DNA of 64,000 nt from Telluria mixta (lineage in GTDB: Bacteria; Pseudomonadota; Gammaproteobacteria; Burkholderiales; Burkholderiaceae_D): contig NZ_CP119520.1 of the NCBI RefSeq assembly GCF_029223865.1, positions 744,001 to 808,000 on the forward strand, given 5' to 3'. The notes below the pieces were generated by a model that was not told where the DNA came from, searched no databases, and saw only the letters and a list, made by a program, of their open reading frames with translations. A program made the position numbers and the translations under genes. Below, one piece after another: positions 41,557 to 52,085 of the stretch (positions are counted from its first letter, which is position 1; every line of letters starts with the position of its first letter).

Positions 41557-41793
41557 GTGAGCACCCTGCCCCTGATGCGGCTACATCAGAACCTGGACGA
41601 CTTCGAGGCTTTCTACAGCATGCTGGACGATTCCCACGCCGGGCTCGACCCGACCCGGAGCCGAATTCTCGATAGCCAGCTCGTACTACTGCTCGCAAAC
41701 CATATCGGCGATATGTCGGTGCTGCGGGAAGCCTTCGCGCTGGCCCGCGTCAAGCTCGACGTGATACGGCCGGCCCCGGAAAACGCTGGTTAA
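41557..41793 (+). CDS. DUF2783 small protein
   Basis: 78 residues from a GTG with a good AAGGAGAG ribosome site 3-10 nt upstream. The family signature is LDDFEAFYSMLDDSHAGLD followed by LVLLLANHIGDMSVLREA. Function unknown; members are small helical proteins often encoded beside transporters or monooxygenases. It precedes the SLAC1-like gene by 20 nt and shares the LysR-controlled promoter region. Confidence 0.75.
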   Translation: MSTLPLMRLHQNLDDFEAFYSMLDDSHAGLDPTRSRILDSQLVLLLANHIGDMSVLREAFALARVKLDVIRPAPENAG

Positions 41794-41813
41794 CCACTTA
41801 CCGAGATAACCGA

Positions 41814-42803
41814 ATGGAAACCAGTATCGACAAACAGCCGGCGCTGACCGCGTCATGGGGTTCGGTCAAGCACCTGCCCGTCAATCTGTTCGGCGCCGTG
41901 ATGGGCCTGGCAGGCCTTTCGCTGGCCTGGCGGGTCGCTTCGAATGTGTTTGGCGCCGGGACGATGATTGCCGACGCCGTCGGGTTGACGGCAATCGTCG
42001 TGTTCATTGCGCTTGCGCTTGGCTATGGCGCAAAGTGGGCAAAATATCCATCCGCCGTGAAAGATGAATTCACTCATCCAATCGCCGGCAATTTCTTTGG
42101 CACGATTACGATCGGCATTTTGCTGCTATCAACCGTGGTGGCAACCTACAGCAAATTGCTACAGGAGATCGTTTGGACGATAGGCACGATCTCGACAATC
42201 GCACTGAGCTTTATCAGTCTGACTCGACTTCTCAAGGGAAATATGGATGCCGACCACGCGACGCCATCCTTGCTGATCTCCGGCGTCGCCACACTCGATA
42301 TTGCGGTAGCGGGCGGGACCTTGCCGATGGCCTGGGCACATGAAATCAATCTCTTCGCCGCAAGCGTCGGTGGAGTCGTGGCCATCGTATTTTTCACGAT
42401 GATCTTTTCCCGGCTCGTCCACCAGGCGCCACTCGCATCCGGCATGATGCCGTCGATGATGATCCTCATCGCACCGTTCGAGGTCGGGTTCCTCGCTTAT
42501 GTCAACGTCGTACAACGCATCGACGCATTCGCGGCCTTGCTGTTCTATGTCGGCCTGTTCTTCTTCGCGATTCTGGCCACCCGGATATTCCGGCGTTCGA
42601 TCGCGTTCGCGACCGGGTGGTGGGCCATCAGCTTCCCCATGGCTGCGCTGTCGAACGCGGCGTTGAAATACGCGGCGGCACGACAGACGATCGTCCTGGA
42701 TGTCCTGGCGGGTGCGCTCCTGGTCATCGTGACGATCACCATTGTCGTGCTGTTCGTCCGTACGCTTCGCATTCTGATGAATGGCAAACTGCTGGGCGGT
42801 TGA
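41814..42803 (+). CDS. SLAC1/TDT-family anion or dicarboxylate channel protein
   Basis: 329-residue membrane protein with about ten helices, matching the tellurite-resistance/dicarboxylate transporter (TehA/SLAC1) fold. Markers include the N-terminal HLPVNLFGAVMGLAGLSLAW, the HPIAGNFFGTITIGILLL segment and PSMMILIAPFEVGFLAY. Family members conduct small anions or malate, or confer tellurite or antiseptic resistance. The substrate is unresolved. Probably induced by the divergent LysR protein. Confidence 0.82.
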   Translation: METSIDKQPALTASWGSVKHLPVNLFGAVMGLAGLSLAWRVASNVFGAGTMIADAVGLTAIVVFIALALGYGAKWAKYPSAVKDEFTHPIAGNFFGTITIGILLLSTVVATYSKLLQEIVWTIGTISTIALSFISLTRLLKGNMDADHATPSLLISGVATLDIAVAGGTLPMAWAHEINLFAASVGGVVAIVFFTMIFSRLVHQAPLASGMMPSMMILIAPFEVGFLAYVNVVQRIDAFAALLFYVGLFFFAILATRIFRRSIAFATGWWAISFPMAALSNAALKYAAARQTIVLDVLAGALLVIVTITIVVLFVRTLRILMNGKLLGG

Positions 42804-42811
42804 AAGACCAG

Positions 42812-44527
42812 TCAGAACTCTTCCCACTCCTCGTCCGCGCCGGCACTGGCCAGATGCCTGGCGCGCGGCCGCTCTGTCGACGTCTTGGCCGGCGCAACAG
42901 GTTTCTTCCGCACCGGCGGCGCGATCGCCGGCGCGGCCTGCCTGGGCTGCACGGCGGGCACCGGCACGGGCCGGTCGTGTGCACCGCCCAGCCTGAACAC
43001 GGAAACGGTCTGCGACAGCTTGGCCGCCTGCTCGCGCAGCTGCTCGGACGCCGCGGCCGCTTCCTCGACCAGCGCGGCATTCTGCTGCGTGGTCTGGTCC
43101 ATCTGCGAAATGGCAAGCTGCACCTGCCCGATGCCGTCGGTCTGCTCCTGGCTGGCCGCGCTGATCTCGCCCATGATATCGGCCACGCGGCGGATGCTCT
43201 CGACCACGTCGCGCATCGTCGTTCCGGCCTGGTCGACCAGCCTGCTGCCGGCGTCCGCCTTCTGGACGGAGTTGTCGATCAGCGCCTTGATTTCCTTCGC
43301 GGCCGCCGCGCTGCGCTGCGCAAGGCTGCGCACTTCCGACGCCACCACCGCGAAACCCCGTCCCTGCTCGCCGGCGCGCGCCGCCTCGACGGCTGCGTTC
43401 AGCGCCAGGATATTGGTCTGGAAGGCGATGCCGTCGATGACCGCGATGATGTCGACGATCTTGCGCGCGGATTCGTTGATCGCGCCCATGGTGTCGACCA
43501 CTTCCGCCATCACCGCGCCGCCCTTCTCCGCCACTTCCGATGCGGACACGGCGAACTGGTTGGCCTGGCGCGCATTGTCCGCATTCTGTTTCACCGTCGA
43601 CGTCAGCTCTTCCATCGACGACGCCGTCTCTTCCAGCGACGATGCCTGCTCCTCGGTGCGCGAGGACAGGTCGGCGTTGCCGGACGCGATCTGCTGCGAT
43701 GCGGACGCGATGGTCTCGGTGCCGCTGCGCACTTCGCCGACGATGTTGACCAGCGCTTCGTTCATGTCGCGCAGGGCTTGCAGCAGCTGGCCGGTTTCGT
43801 CCGCCGAATGGACGTCGATCCGTGCGCTCAGGTCGCCGGTGGCCACGGTGCGCGCCACGCCCACCGCCTGCCGCAGCGGCCCCGTGATCGAACGCGTGAT
43901 CCAGATGGCGACAGACGCACCCAGCGCGAGGGCCAGTGCCGCCAGGCCCATCAGCCAGGTGCTGGCCGTGCGATAGGTGTCCTCGGCACGACGGCCGCTG
44001 TCGAGCACGCGCGCATCCTGCAGCTTGATCAATTCGCGCACGGCGTCGAAATAGCTGCGCTGGTCCTTGCGCACCTGGGTCAACAGAAAAGTCGCGGCTT
44101 CCGGTTTTTTACCGGCATCCATCATGTCGAGAAAGGCCTGCTGCGACGTGCGGTACACCTCCCTCGCATCCTGCACGGCTTTCAGCTTGATCTTGCCTTC
44201 GTCGGATTTGATCAGTGCCGCCAGCTTGTCGAGATTGGCGGTGTTTTCCTGCCTGTTCTGAAGCACGGTCTGCCGTTCCCGCGCCACTTCTTCGGGTTTA
44301 TCCCACAACAGCATATTGCGCATCGCGCGGGCATTGCGGTTCACGACATCGAGGCTTTCGTAGGCGAGGACCGTTTTCGGATAATCCTCGTTGACGATCT
44401 TCGACGTTCCTTCATTCAGCAGATGCAGGCTGGCGATGCCGAACCAGATGCATGCCGCCAGCAACGCGAGCAGCAGCGCAAACGCGCCACCCAGCCGCGT
44501 ACCGATTTTCCAGTGTTTGATGTTCAT
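42812..44527 (-). CDS. methyl-accepting chemotaxis protein
   Basis: 571 residues: membrane segment 1 ([20 protein letters not shown]), a periplasmic four-helix-bundle 4HB_MCP domain (residues about 35-190), membrane segment 2 ([19 protein letters not shown]), HAMP ([20 protein letters not shown]) and a signalling domain with the hairpin tip [21 protein letters not shown] Pro/Ala-rich linker ends in EEWEEF, resembling the NWETF-type pentapeptide that tethers CheR and CheB. The ligand is unknown. RBS GGAGG is 4 nt before the ATG. Confidence 0.93.
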   Translation of the reverse strand: MNIKHWKIGTRLGGAFALLLALLAACIWFGIASLHLLNEGTSKIVNEDYPKTVLAYESLDVVNRNARAMRNMLLWDKPEEVARERQTVLQNRQENTANLDKLAALIKSDEGKIKLKAVQDAREVYRTSQQAFLDMMDAGKKPEAATFLLTQVRKDQRSYFDAVRELIKLQDARVLDSGRRAEDTYRTASTWLMGLAALALALGASVAIWITRSITGPLRQAVGVARTVATGDLSARIDVHSADETGQLLQALRDMNEALVNIVGEVRSGTETIASASQQIASGNADLSSRTEEQASSLEETASSMEELTSTVKQNADNARQANQFAVSASEVAEKGGAVMAEVVDTMGAINESARKIVDIIAVIDGIAFQTNILALNAAVEAARAGEQGRGFAVVASEVRSLAQRSAAAAKEIKALIDNSVQKADAGSRLVDQAGTTMRDVVESIRRVADIMGEISAASQEQTDGIGQVQLAISQMDQTTQQNAALVEEAAAASEQLREQAAKLSQTVSVFRLGGAHDRPVPVPAVQPRQAAPAIAPPVRKKPVAPAKTSTERPRARHLASAGADEEWEEF

Positions 44528-44603
44528 GCAGCCTCCATTCGTCGGAACCAGCGGGCAGCTTACGTGATTGCACTAAAGCATTGTTTGACGCTTATCCATT
44601 CGC

Positions 44604-45023
44604 TCAGGAAACGACGCCCATTTCCTCGACGCGCAGGTAATTCACGAGTTCATCGCGCTCGAACGAACCATCCCACTGTTTTTCGCCGAGCAGTTGCGGC
44701 AATGCGCTGTGGGTCAGCAATGCGTGGAATTTATCCTTGATGAGTTGCGGCCGGATATCCCGGACGCGCACCCGCGACACCTTGCGCGACAAATCCATGA
44801 CGATCCCGAACAGGATCCAGTCGAGCTGTACCAGCAACATGCTGGTCGACTGGATCGCCCGCGGCGCGATGCTCGTTTCGTAAAGGCGGGCGACCGACGA
44901 TTGCCGCGCCCCGACATCGTCGCCGGCATCGCCCGCCAGTTCCTCCGGCCACCAAGCCAATACCTGGTTCAGCAGGCAGTCGAAATCGGCATGGTCGGGA
45001 AGGGTGATTTGCCCATCAAACAT
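44604..45023 (-). CDS. hypothetical protein
   Basis: 139 residues, not recognised. It begins MFDGQITLPDHADFD, is acidic in its first third, has a hydrophobic helix STSMLLVQLDWILFGIVMDL (residues about 59-78) that could be amphipathic or membrane-embedded, then a basic region RKVSRVRVRDIRPQLIKDKF. The neighbouring upstream DNA is AT-rich and contains a hipA remnant, so it may belong to a small acquired patch. Confidence 0.5.
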   Translation of the reverse strand: MFDGQITLPDHADFDCLLNQVLAWWPEELAGDAGDDVGARQSSVARLYETSIAPRAIQSTSMLLVQLDWILFGIVMDLSRKVSRVRVRDIRPQLIKDKFHALLTHSALPQLLGEKQWDGSFERDELVNYLRVEEMGVVS

Positions 45024-45187
45024 AAAAGAAAGGTAAGAAATATTACCGGGCAGTATATCGATGAAAGTGAACGAAAAGCTCTCACAATTTCACATTGGAA
45101 CGAATTGCACTGTAGAACAGTGTGCATCCCATCATAGATAAGGCTTTATAAGCCATAAAGCGTTATTTATGAGGGTATTTCCATAAG
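45024..45187. other. AT-rich patch with short palindromes
   Basis: No coding frame. CACTGT-AGA-ACAGTG (45108-45122) and GGCTT-TAT-AAGCC (near 45143) are short inverted repeats that could be operators. Base composition differs sharply from both flanks. Confidence 0.45.
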
Positions 45188-45454
45188 AAACCCGTTTGCG
45201 GCAACGACGACAAGCATGTGCGCAACCACGCGATCGTCCATGGGCAAGGCCGCAAAGGCTGGCGTCTCGCGTCGGCGCTCGACGTCGTGCCGAATCCGGC
45301 CGAGACGCCGCACCGCCTGGTCATGCAACTGTCCAGGGGGCGCTTCGCATTGCGCGCGACGCCGTCCTCGGCGATGCGATTCGCTTCGGTTTTACGGGCC
45401 GCGACGCTGCACGCCAGGATGATCGAGAACCTCGCACGCCTGCGCGATCGCTAG
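45188..45454 (+). pseudogene. hipA-like kinase C-terminal remnant
   Basis: Reading in frame from 45188 gives KPVCGNDDKHVRNHAIVHGQ, then KGWRLASALDVVPNPAE, to a stop at 45452. The DDxHxRNH-like segment and WRLxxAxDVxPxP match the HipA-type Ser/Thr kinase C-terminal region, with DDKHVRNH replacing the usual DxDHxRNH. An in-frame stop just upstream (45170) and loss of the ATP-binding part show it is not functional. No hipB partner is seen. Confidence 0.6.
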
Positions 45455-45457
45455 AAC

Positions 45458-45961
45458 CTACTCGTCCACCTTCGCATCCTCGCTCTTGGCGGCTTCCATC
45501 GCTTCCGGCTCGAGCACTTCCGCCGACTTGTTCATGCGGATGAACACGCCCCAGCCGGCCATCAGCAGGCCCGCCGCGACCAGGACCGACGCCGCGTGCG
45601 GCAGCAGTTCCGGTTCCTCGTGCAGGGCCTTGAAGGTGCCGACCAGCCCTTCGATCGACAGCGCGACCACGACGACGACCATGAAGCGCGACAGGTAGCG
45701 GCGCACGCGCGTGGGTGCGCTGATGTGGGCGTCGCGCACGACTTCTTCCTCGGTGATGGTCTGCGCGATCTGCAGCGAGACGACGGCGATGGCCAGCAGG
45801 CCGATCGCTTCGATGGCCATCTCGGCGCTCTCCCCGACCTCGGCGCCGACCGCTTTCCAGCCGGTCTGCACGGCCAGCACCGTGATCAGCACGGACACGA
45901 ACACGAACAGGAGCCCGAGCAGTGCGTGCGCGGTCGAAAAGAAGACCTTCAGGAATTTCAA
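45458..45961 (-). CDS. uncharacterised inner-membrane protein
   Basis: 167 residues from a TTG with GGAGG 4 nt upstream (GGAGGCGTCTTG). Four hydrophobic segments: HALLGLLFVFVSVLITVLAV, IGLLAIAVVSLQIAQTI, VVVVVALSIEGLVGTF and VAAGLLMAGWGVFIRM. The C terminus is acidic. I recognise no family. It is 80 nt downstream of glpK in the same direction and may be cotranscribed. Confidence 0.65.
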   Translation of the reverse strand: MKFLKVFFSTAHALLGLLFVFVSVLITVLAVQTGWKAVGAEVGESAEMAIEAIGLLAIAVVSLQIAQTITEEEVVRDAHISAPTRVRRYLSRFMVVVVVALSIEGLVGTFKALHEEPELLPHAASVLVAAGLLMAGWGVFIRMNKSAEVLEPEAMEAAKSEDAKVDE

Positions 45962-46041
45962 GACGCCTCCGCCCTTAACGATTCGATAACGATGTCGAAC
46001 GGATTGTGCCCGAACCGCGCCAACGCGGCCGCACGAGACGC

Positions 46042-47535
<1,494 letters not shown>

Positions 47536-47567
47536 CGTCGTCGAGCTCCCCGGGGCCATGAATAATG

Positions 47568-47906
47568 TGTAAAGCAGGCCGATAGGCCGGATTCTGTGTA
47601 ACGCCCTTGCGGACGCTATGACAGCCATTCCTCTAGGCGCCGAATTACTCCGGCGCTCAAGCTTCCTACCCGCACGCTCCGCGAGCAACCTCAACGCGTG
47701 CCTATTTGGAATTGCTCCAGGTGGAGGTTACCGCGTTTCACCGTAACTTAATACGCTCGTCTCTGTGGCCCTATTCCTCGCCTTATACCCGGCTTGCGCC
47801 GGGCTTTCGGCGGACGGCCGTTAACCGTCACCCCGCTCTGTGGAGTCCGGACCTTCCTCCCGCCCACGACCTTGCGGCGTGGACCAGCGGCTGTCTGGCC
47901 TGCTTC
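47568..47906 (-). ncRNA. rnpB: RNase P RNA, bacterial type A
   Basis: The minus strand shows the conserved RNase P RNA core. It opens GAAGCAGGCCAGACAGCCGC (5' P1/P4 region), continues GGGCGGGAGGAAGGTCCGGACT (the AGGAARGUCCGG core split here as AGGAAGGTCCGG) and CTCCACAGAGC. Later come GAGGAATAGGGCCACAGAGACG, GGTGAAACGCGGTAACC, and near the 3' end ACAGAATCCGGCCTATCGG, pairing with the 5' half. The ends are estimated by homology. A minus-strand -10 TACAAT at 47916-47921 lies about 10 nt upstream of the proposed 5' end. The RNA is the catalytic subunit that matures tRNA 5' ends. Confidence 0.95.
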
Positions 47907-48030
47907 ACGGGCTGCATTGTACAGGATACGCCGCTGCCTTTTGTGAAAGGTCGTGTCGCTATTTGAAAAGCCAGCGTCGAGTGAGTTGCATAGAATGCCC
48001 GGATTCCATCTTGATAAGGATGACCTCACC

Positions 48031-49731
48031 ATGACGCACCCCTCCCGCAGCGGCGGCCAGATCCTGGTCGATGCGCTCCAGGTCCACGGCGTGGACACCG
48101 CCTTCGGCGTGCCCGGCGAAAGCTATCTCGACGTGCTCGACGCACTGCACGACTCGGACATCCGCTTCGTCATCAACCGGCAGGAAGGCGGCGCGGCGTT
48201 CATGGCCGAGGCCTACGGCAAGCTGACGGGCAAGCCCGGCATCTGCTTCGTCACGCGCGGCCCCGGCGCGACCAATGCCTCCATCGGCGTGCACACCGCG
48301 TACCAGGATTCCACGCCGATGATCCTGTTCATCGGCCAGGTCGGCACCGACTTCATGGACCGCGAAGCGTTCCAGGAAATCGACTACCGCCGCATGTACG
48401 GCCAGATGGCGAAGTGGGTCGCGCAGATCGACCGCGCCGAACGCATCCCCGAATACATGGCGCGCGCGTTCCAGGTGGCGACGAGCGGCCGTCCGGGCCC
48501 CGTCGTCCTCGCGCTGCCGGAAGACATGCTCGTGGCCCGCGCGGAAGTGGCGGATACGCGCCGCTACCAGCCGACGCAGGGTGCCCCATCGGCCGCGCAA
48601 ATCGAGCAACTCCGGACCATGCTCGCACAGGCGAAAAAGCCGCTGCTGCTGCTGGGCGGCGGCACGTGGACGGATGCGGCCTGCGCCGACGTACAACAAT
48701 TCGCCGAAGCGAACGCCCTGCCCGTCGCGTGCGCGTTCCGTTTCCAGGACCTGCTGGACAACGAGCACCCGCACTACGTGGGCGACGTCGGCATCGGCAT
48801 CAATCCGAAGCTGGCCACGCGCGTGAAGGAAGCCGACGTGCTGATCGCGTTCGGCCCGCGCCTGGGCGAGATGACGACGAGCGGCTACTCGCTGCTGCAA
48901 TCTCCCGTGCCGCGCCAGCGCCTCGTGCACATCCACCCGGATCCGGAAGAACTGGGCAGTGTCTACCAGGCCGAATTGATGATCGCGAGCGGCGCGCCGC
49001 AGGCGGCGGCTATGCTGGCCGCGATGGAACCGGTCGACGCTTCCGCATGGCGCCACACGGTCGAGGAAGCGAAGGCCGAGCTGCGCGCGTGGCAGGAACA
49101 GCCGCCGATCTTCAAGGACGGCACCGCGCCGCTGGACCTGTGGCAGATGGTGCAGGACCTGCAGGCCGCGCTCCCGCGCGATACGATCATCACGAACGGC
49201 GCCGGCAACTACGCGACGTGGGCGCACCGCTTCTGGCGCTACGGCGCCATGCGCACGCAGCTGGCGCCGACGAGCGGCGCGATGGGCTATGCGGTACCGG
49301 CCGGCGTCGCCGCCAAGATCGTGCGGCCGGAGCGCACCGTCGTCACCTTCGCGGGCGACGGCGAATTCATGATGACGGGCCAGGAACTGGCGACGGCCGT
49401 GCAATACGGCGCCGGCGTCATCTTCCTCGTCTTTAACAATGGCATGTTCGGTACGATCCGCATGCACCAGGAACGCGAGTATCCGGGCCGCGTGTCGGGC
49501 ACGCAGCTGCACAATCCGGACTTCGCCGCGCTGGCGAAGGCTTACGGCGGCCACGGCGAGGCGGTCGAGACGACGGCCGGTTTCGGCCCGGCCCTCGAGC
49601 GCGCCATCGAGTTCACGCGCACGCACAAGCTGCCGGCGCTGATCGAGCTGCGCTACGACGGCAACCTGATCACGCCGGGCGCTACCCTGGACACCATCCG
49701 CCGTAACGCGCAGGTGGCCAAGGCGGGCTGA
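48031..49731 (+). CDS. thiamine-diphosphate-dependent enzyme, acetolactate-synthase-like
   Basis: 566 residues with the three-domain ThDP fold. The N-terminal PYR domain has GVPGESYLDVLDALHDS and the catalytic Glu in RQEGGAAFMAEAYGKLTG; a central FAD/CoA-like domain follows (KPLLLLGGGTW); the C-terminal PP domain has GDGEFMMTGQEL and NNGMFGTIRMHQ, fitting GDG-X(n)-NN. It is not linked to an ilvN regulatory subunit, so it is probably an oxalyl-CoA/benzoylformate/sulfoacetaldehyde-type decarboxylase rather than biosynthetic IlvB. The exact substrate is unknown. The ATG at 48031 follows AAGGATG; an ATG at 47995 is possible. Confidence 0.88.
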   Translation: MTHPSRSGGQILVDALQVHGVDTAFGVPGESYLDVLDALHDSDIRFVINRQEGGAAFMAEAYGKLTGKPGICFVTRGPGATNASIGVHTAYQDSTPMILFIGQVGTDFMDREAFQEIDYRRMYGQMAKWVAQIDRAERIPEYMARAFQVATSGRPGPVVLALPEDMLVARAEVADTRRYQPTQGAPSAAQIEQLRTMLAQAKKPLLLLGGGTWTDAACADVQQFAEANALPVACAFRFQDLLDNEHPHYVGDVGIGINPKLATRVKEADVLIAFGPRLGEMTTSGYSLLQSPVPRQRLVHIHPDPEELGSVYQAELMIASGAPQAAAMLAAMEPVDASAWRHTVEEAKAELRAWQEQPPIFKDGTAPLDLWQMVQDLQAALPRDTIITNGAGNYATWAHRFWRYGAMRTQLAPTSGAMGYAVPAGVAAKIVRPERTVVTFAGDGEFMMTGQELATAVQYGAGVIFLVFNNGMFGTIRMHQEREYPGRVSGTQLHNPDFAALAKAYGGHGEAVETTAGFGPALERAIEFTRTHKLPALIELRYDGNLITPGATLDTIRRNAQVAKAG

Positions 49732-49735
49732 CGTT

Positions 49736-50437
49736 TCAGGCGGCGACGAGGCCGCGCAGGGCCGGGACGACGTCGTGCAGGCGCGCCACTTCGAGGGTGG
49801 GCAGCGCCTCGCTGTCGTTGGCGAGGCCGCCGGGATTGAACCAGCAGCTTTCGATGCCAAAGCGGTTGGCGCCGAGGATGTCGGCATCGAGGCGGTCGCC
49901 GACGATGACCGTTTCCGCGTGCGCGAACGCGCGCGCCATCTTGACGGTGTAGTCGAAGAAGCGGCTGTCCGGCTTCGCATGGCCGCACGCTTCCGACGTC
50001 GCCACGAACGACACGTGGTCGCGCAGGCCCGCACTCACGATGCGGCGGTGCTGGATCTGCTCGACGCCGTTCGTGATGATCCCCACCTCGCCAATGCCGG
50101 CCAGCGTTTCGCACAGTTCGCGCGCGCCGTCGATGAGGACGACCGTGTCCGACAGCGATTCGAGGTACAGGCGGCTGGCCGCTTCCGGGTCGATGTCGAG
50201 GCCGCTGGCGGCAAAGGTCCGGCGGAAGCGTTCCACCTTCAGGAAATCCTTGGAGACGGTGCCCGTCTCAAAACTTTTCCAGAGTGCGATGTTGATGGCC
50301 TGGTAGCGGCTAAACAGGCCGTCGGGAAGCGCGTCCAGGCCCAGCGCGCGCATCGTGCGGTCGAACGACAATTGTTCGGAAGCTTTGAAGTCGAGGAGCG
50401 TGTCGTCGAGATCGAAAAGAAAAAGTCGGTGTTTCAT
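49736..50437 (-). CDS. HAD-family pyrimidine nucleotidase, YjjG type
   Basis: 233-residue HAD phosphatase. Motif I is FDLDDTLLDF, motif II ITNGVEQIQHRRI, motif III near GHAKPDSRFFDY (Lys) and motif IV IVGDRLDADILGANRFG. YjjG-type enzymes hydrolyse noncanonical pyrimidine nucleotides such as 5-fluoro- or dUMP analogues, protecting DNA. Convergent with the ThDP enzyme gene, 4 nt apart. Confidence 0.88.
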   Translation of the reverse strand: MKHRLFLFDLDDTLLDFKASEQLSFDRTMRALGLDALPDGLFSRYQAINIALWKSFETGTVSKDFLKVERFRRTFAASGLDIDPEAASRLYLESLSDTVVLIDGARELCETLAGIGEVGIITNGVEQIQHRRIVSAGLRDHVSFVATSEACGHAKPDSRFFDYTVKMARAFAHAETVIVGDRLDADILGANRFGIESCWFNPGGLANDSEALPTLEVARLHDVVPALRGLVAA

Positions 50438-50491
50438 GGCGCTGCCACGGCAATGCTGTCCTTCGGATTGACAGCATACCAGCAGAGCAGA

Positions 50492-50737
50492 TTACATGCC
50501 GAGGTTGGTGTCGATTCCCAGCTCGGCCGGCCACGGCACGGGCGCGTCGAAAGCGCTGGCGGGACTGGAAGGATGGGTCAGGAACAGGGCGACGAGCGCA
50601 ATGAAGAGCCAGACGATGACATTGCGCAGCGATGCCGCCGAGCTATCGACCACGTGATCGCCGGCGACGAGTCTCTTGAGAAACCTGGATACGTTCACGT
50701 TCATTCCCTGGTGACGCGTCTTCTTATCGATGTTCAC
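50492..50737 (-). CDS. small single-pass membrane protein
   Basis: 81 residues from a GTG with GGGAG 7 nt upstream. A basic N terminus leads to one hydrophobic segment (LRNVIVWLFIALVALFLTH, residues about 42-60) then a Pro-rich periplasmic tail. Not recognised. An ATG at 50704 would give 70 residues but has no spacing to its Shine-Dalgarno. It lies divergently in front of ftsY, the position where rsmD is often found in relatives. Confidence 0.6.
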   Translation of the reverse strand: MNIDKKTRHQGMNVNVSRFLKRLVAGDHVVDSSAASLRNVIVWLFIALVALFLTHPSSPASAFDAPVPWPAELGIDTNLGM

Positions 50738-50904
50738 AATCTACTCCCATTACGTACTAAATTCCAGCACGCTGATCGGATTGCTATTGTTGAGCTGCAT
50801 TCTAGCCACAATATGGCAGAGTCGCCGCACATCAGAGAACGAGGTGCGCTCTGGTAGAATACGCGCGACCCTATCCGGCATACTGCCGCCCTCCCGAATA
50901 CACA

Positions 50905-52077
50905 ATGTTTAGTTTCTTTAAAAAGAAAAAGCCTGAAGCCGAGACGCCGGCTGCGGTCGAACCCGCAGTGCAGGCACCTCCGGTGGCCGACGCGCAGCCC
51001 GAGCCTGAGCCTGCGGGCGTCGCTACGCCTGCCGAGCAGCCGGGTTTCCTGCGCCGCCTGTTTGGCGGCGGCGATGAAGCACCGGCCGCGCCCGAGGAAG
51101 TTATACCAGGCGCTTCGACAGCCTACGAAGGCCAGTTGTTCCCCGAAACGGCCGAACGCCCCGTCAGCGAAGCGGAAGCGAAACGCTCCTGGATGTCGCG
51201 CCTGAAGGCCGGCCTGGCCAAGACGTCGAGCAACCTGTCGCTGCTGTTCGTCGGCGCGCGCATCGACGAGGACCTGTACGAGGAACTCGAATCCGCGCTG
51301 CTGATGTCCGACGCCGGCATGGATGCCACGCAATTCCTGCTGGACAACCTGCGCCGCAAGGTGAAGGAAGACAAGCTGCTTGACGCGGCCGCCGTCAAGG
51401 TGGCGCTGAAGGGCCTGCTGGTCGATCTGCTGCGCCCGCTGGAAAAGCCGCTCGAACTGGGCCGCCACGAGCCGCTCGTGATGATGATCGCGGGCGTCAA
51501 CGGCGCCGGCAAGACGACGACCATCGGCAAGCTCGCCAAGCACATGCAGCACCACGAACAATCCGTGCTGCTGGCCGCCGGCGACACGTTCCGCGCCGCC
51601 GCGCGCGAGCAGCTGATGGTCTGGGGCCAGCGGAACAACGTCACCGTGATCTCGCAGCAGTCGGGCGACCCGGCCGCCGTCGCGTTCGACGCCGTCCAGT
51701 CGGGCAAGGCGCGCGGCGTCGACGTCGTCATGGTCGACACGGCCGGCCGCCTGCCGACCCAGCTGCACCTGATGGAAGAGCTCAAGAAGATCAAGCGCGT
51801 GATCGGCAAGGGCATGGAAGACGCGCCGCACGAAGTCCTGCTCGTCATCGACGGCAACACGGGCCAGAACGCGCTGGCGCAAGTGAAGGCGTTCGACGAC
51901 GCGCTCGAGCTGACCGGCCTCGTGATCACGAAGCTGGACGGCACGGCCAAGGGCGGCATCCTGGCCGCCATCGCACGCACCCGTCCGGTGCCGGTGTACT
52001 TCATCGGCGTGGGCGAAAAGCTGGAGGACCTGCAACCCTTCAGCGCCGACGAATTCGCCGAGGCGCTGCTGGGATAA
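50905..52077 (+). CDS. ftsY: signal recognition particle receptor FtsY
   Basis: 390-residue SRP GTPase. An acidic/Ala/Pro-rich A domain (residues about 8-90) precedes the NG domain with GVNGAGKTTTIGKLAKHM (G1), DTFRAAAREQL, MVDTAGRLPTQ (G3), TKLDGTAKGG (G4) and the end LEDLQPFSADEFAEALLG. It targets ribosome-nascent chains to SecYEG. A weak -10 TAGAAT lies at 50854. It is followed 8 nt later by ftsE. Confidence 0.96.
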   Translation: MFSFFKKKKPEAETPAAVEPAVQAPPVADAQPEPEPAGVATPAEQPGFLRRLFGGGDEAPAAPEEVIPGASTAYEGQLFPETAERPVSEAEAKRSWMSRLKAGLAKTSSNLSLLFVGARIDEDLYEELESALLMSDAGMDATQFLLDNLRRKVKEDKLLDAAAVKVALKGLLVDLLRPLEKPLELGRHEPLVMMIAGVNGAGKTTTIGKLAKHMQHHEQSVLLAAGDTFRAAAREQLMVWGQRNNVTVISQQSGDPAAVAFDAVQSGKARGVDVVMVDTAGRLPTQLHLMEELKKIKRVIGKGMEDAPHEVLLVIDGNTGQNALAQVKAFDDALELTGLVITKLDGTAKGGILAAIARTRPVPVYFIGVGEKLEDLQPFSADEFAEALLG

Positions 52078-52085
52078 CACGCACG

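Noticed and set aside
45108..45122. Possible LexA (SOS) box
   Set aside because: The half-sites CTGT/ACAG are separated by only 3 nt instead of the usual 8, and no SOS gene is adjacent.
47536..47694. N-terminal extension of glycerol kinase
   Set aside because: The extension is encoded by the 3' part of rnpB, and the canonical MRYILALDQ start is present at 47535.
50730..50912. A 60-codon plus-strand frame just before ftsY
   Set aside because: It overlaps the ftsY start and the divergent small membrane gene, has no ribosome site, and its hydrophobic stretch comes from AT-rich promoter DNA.
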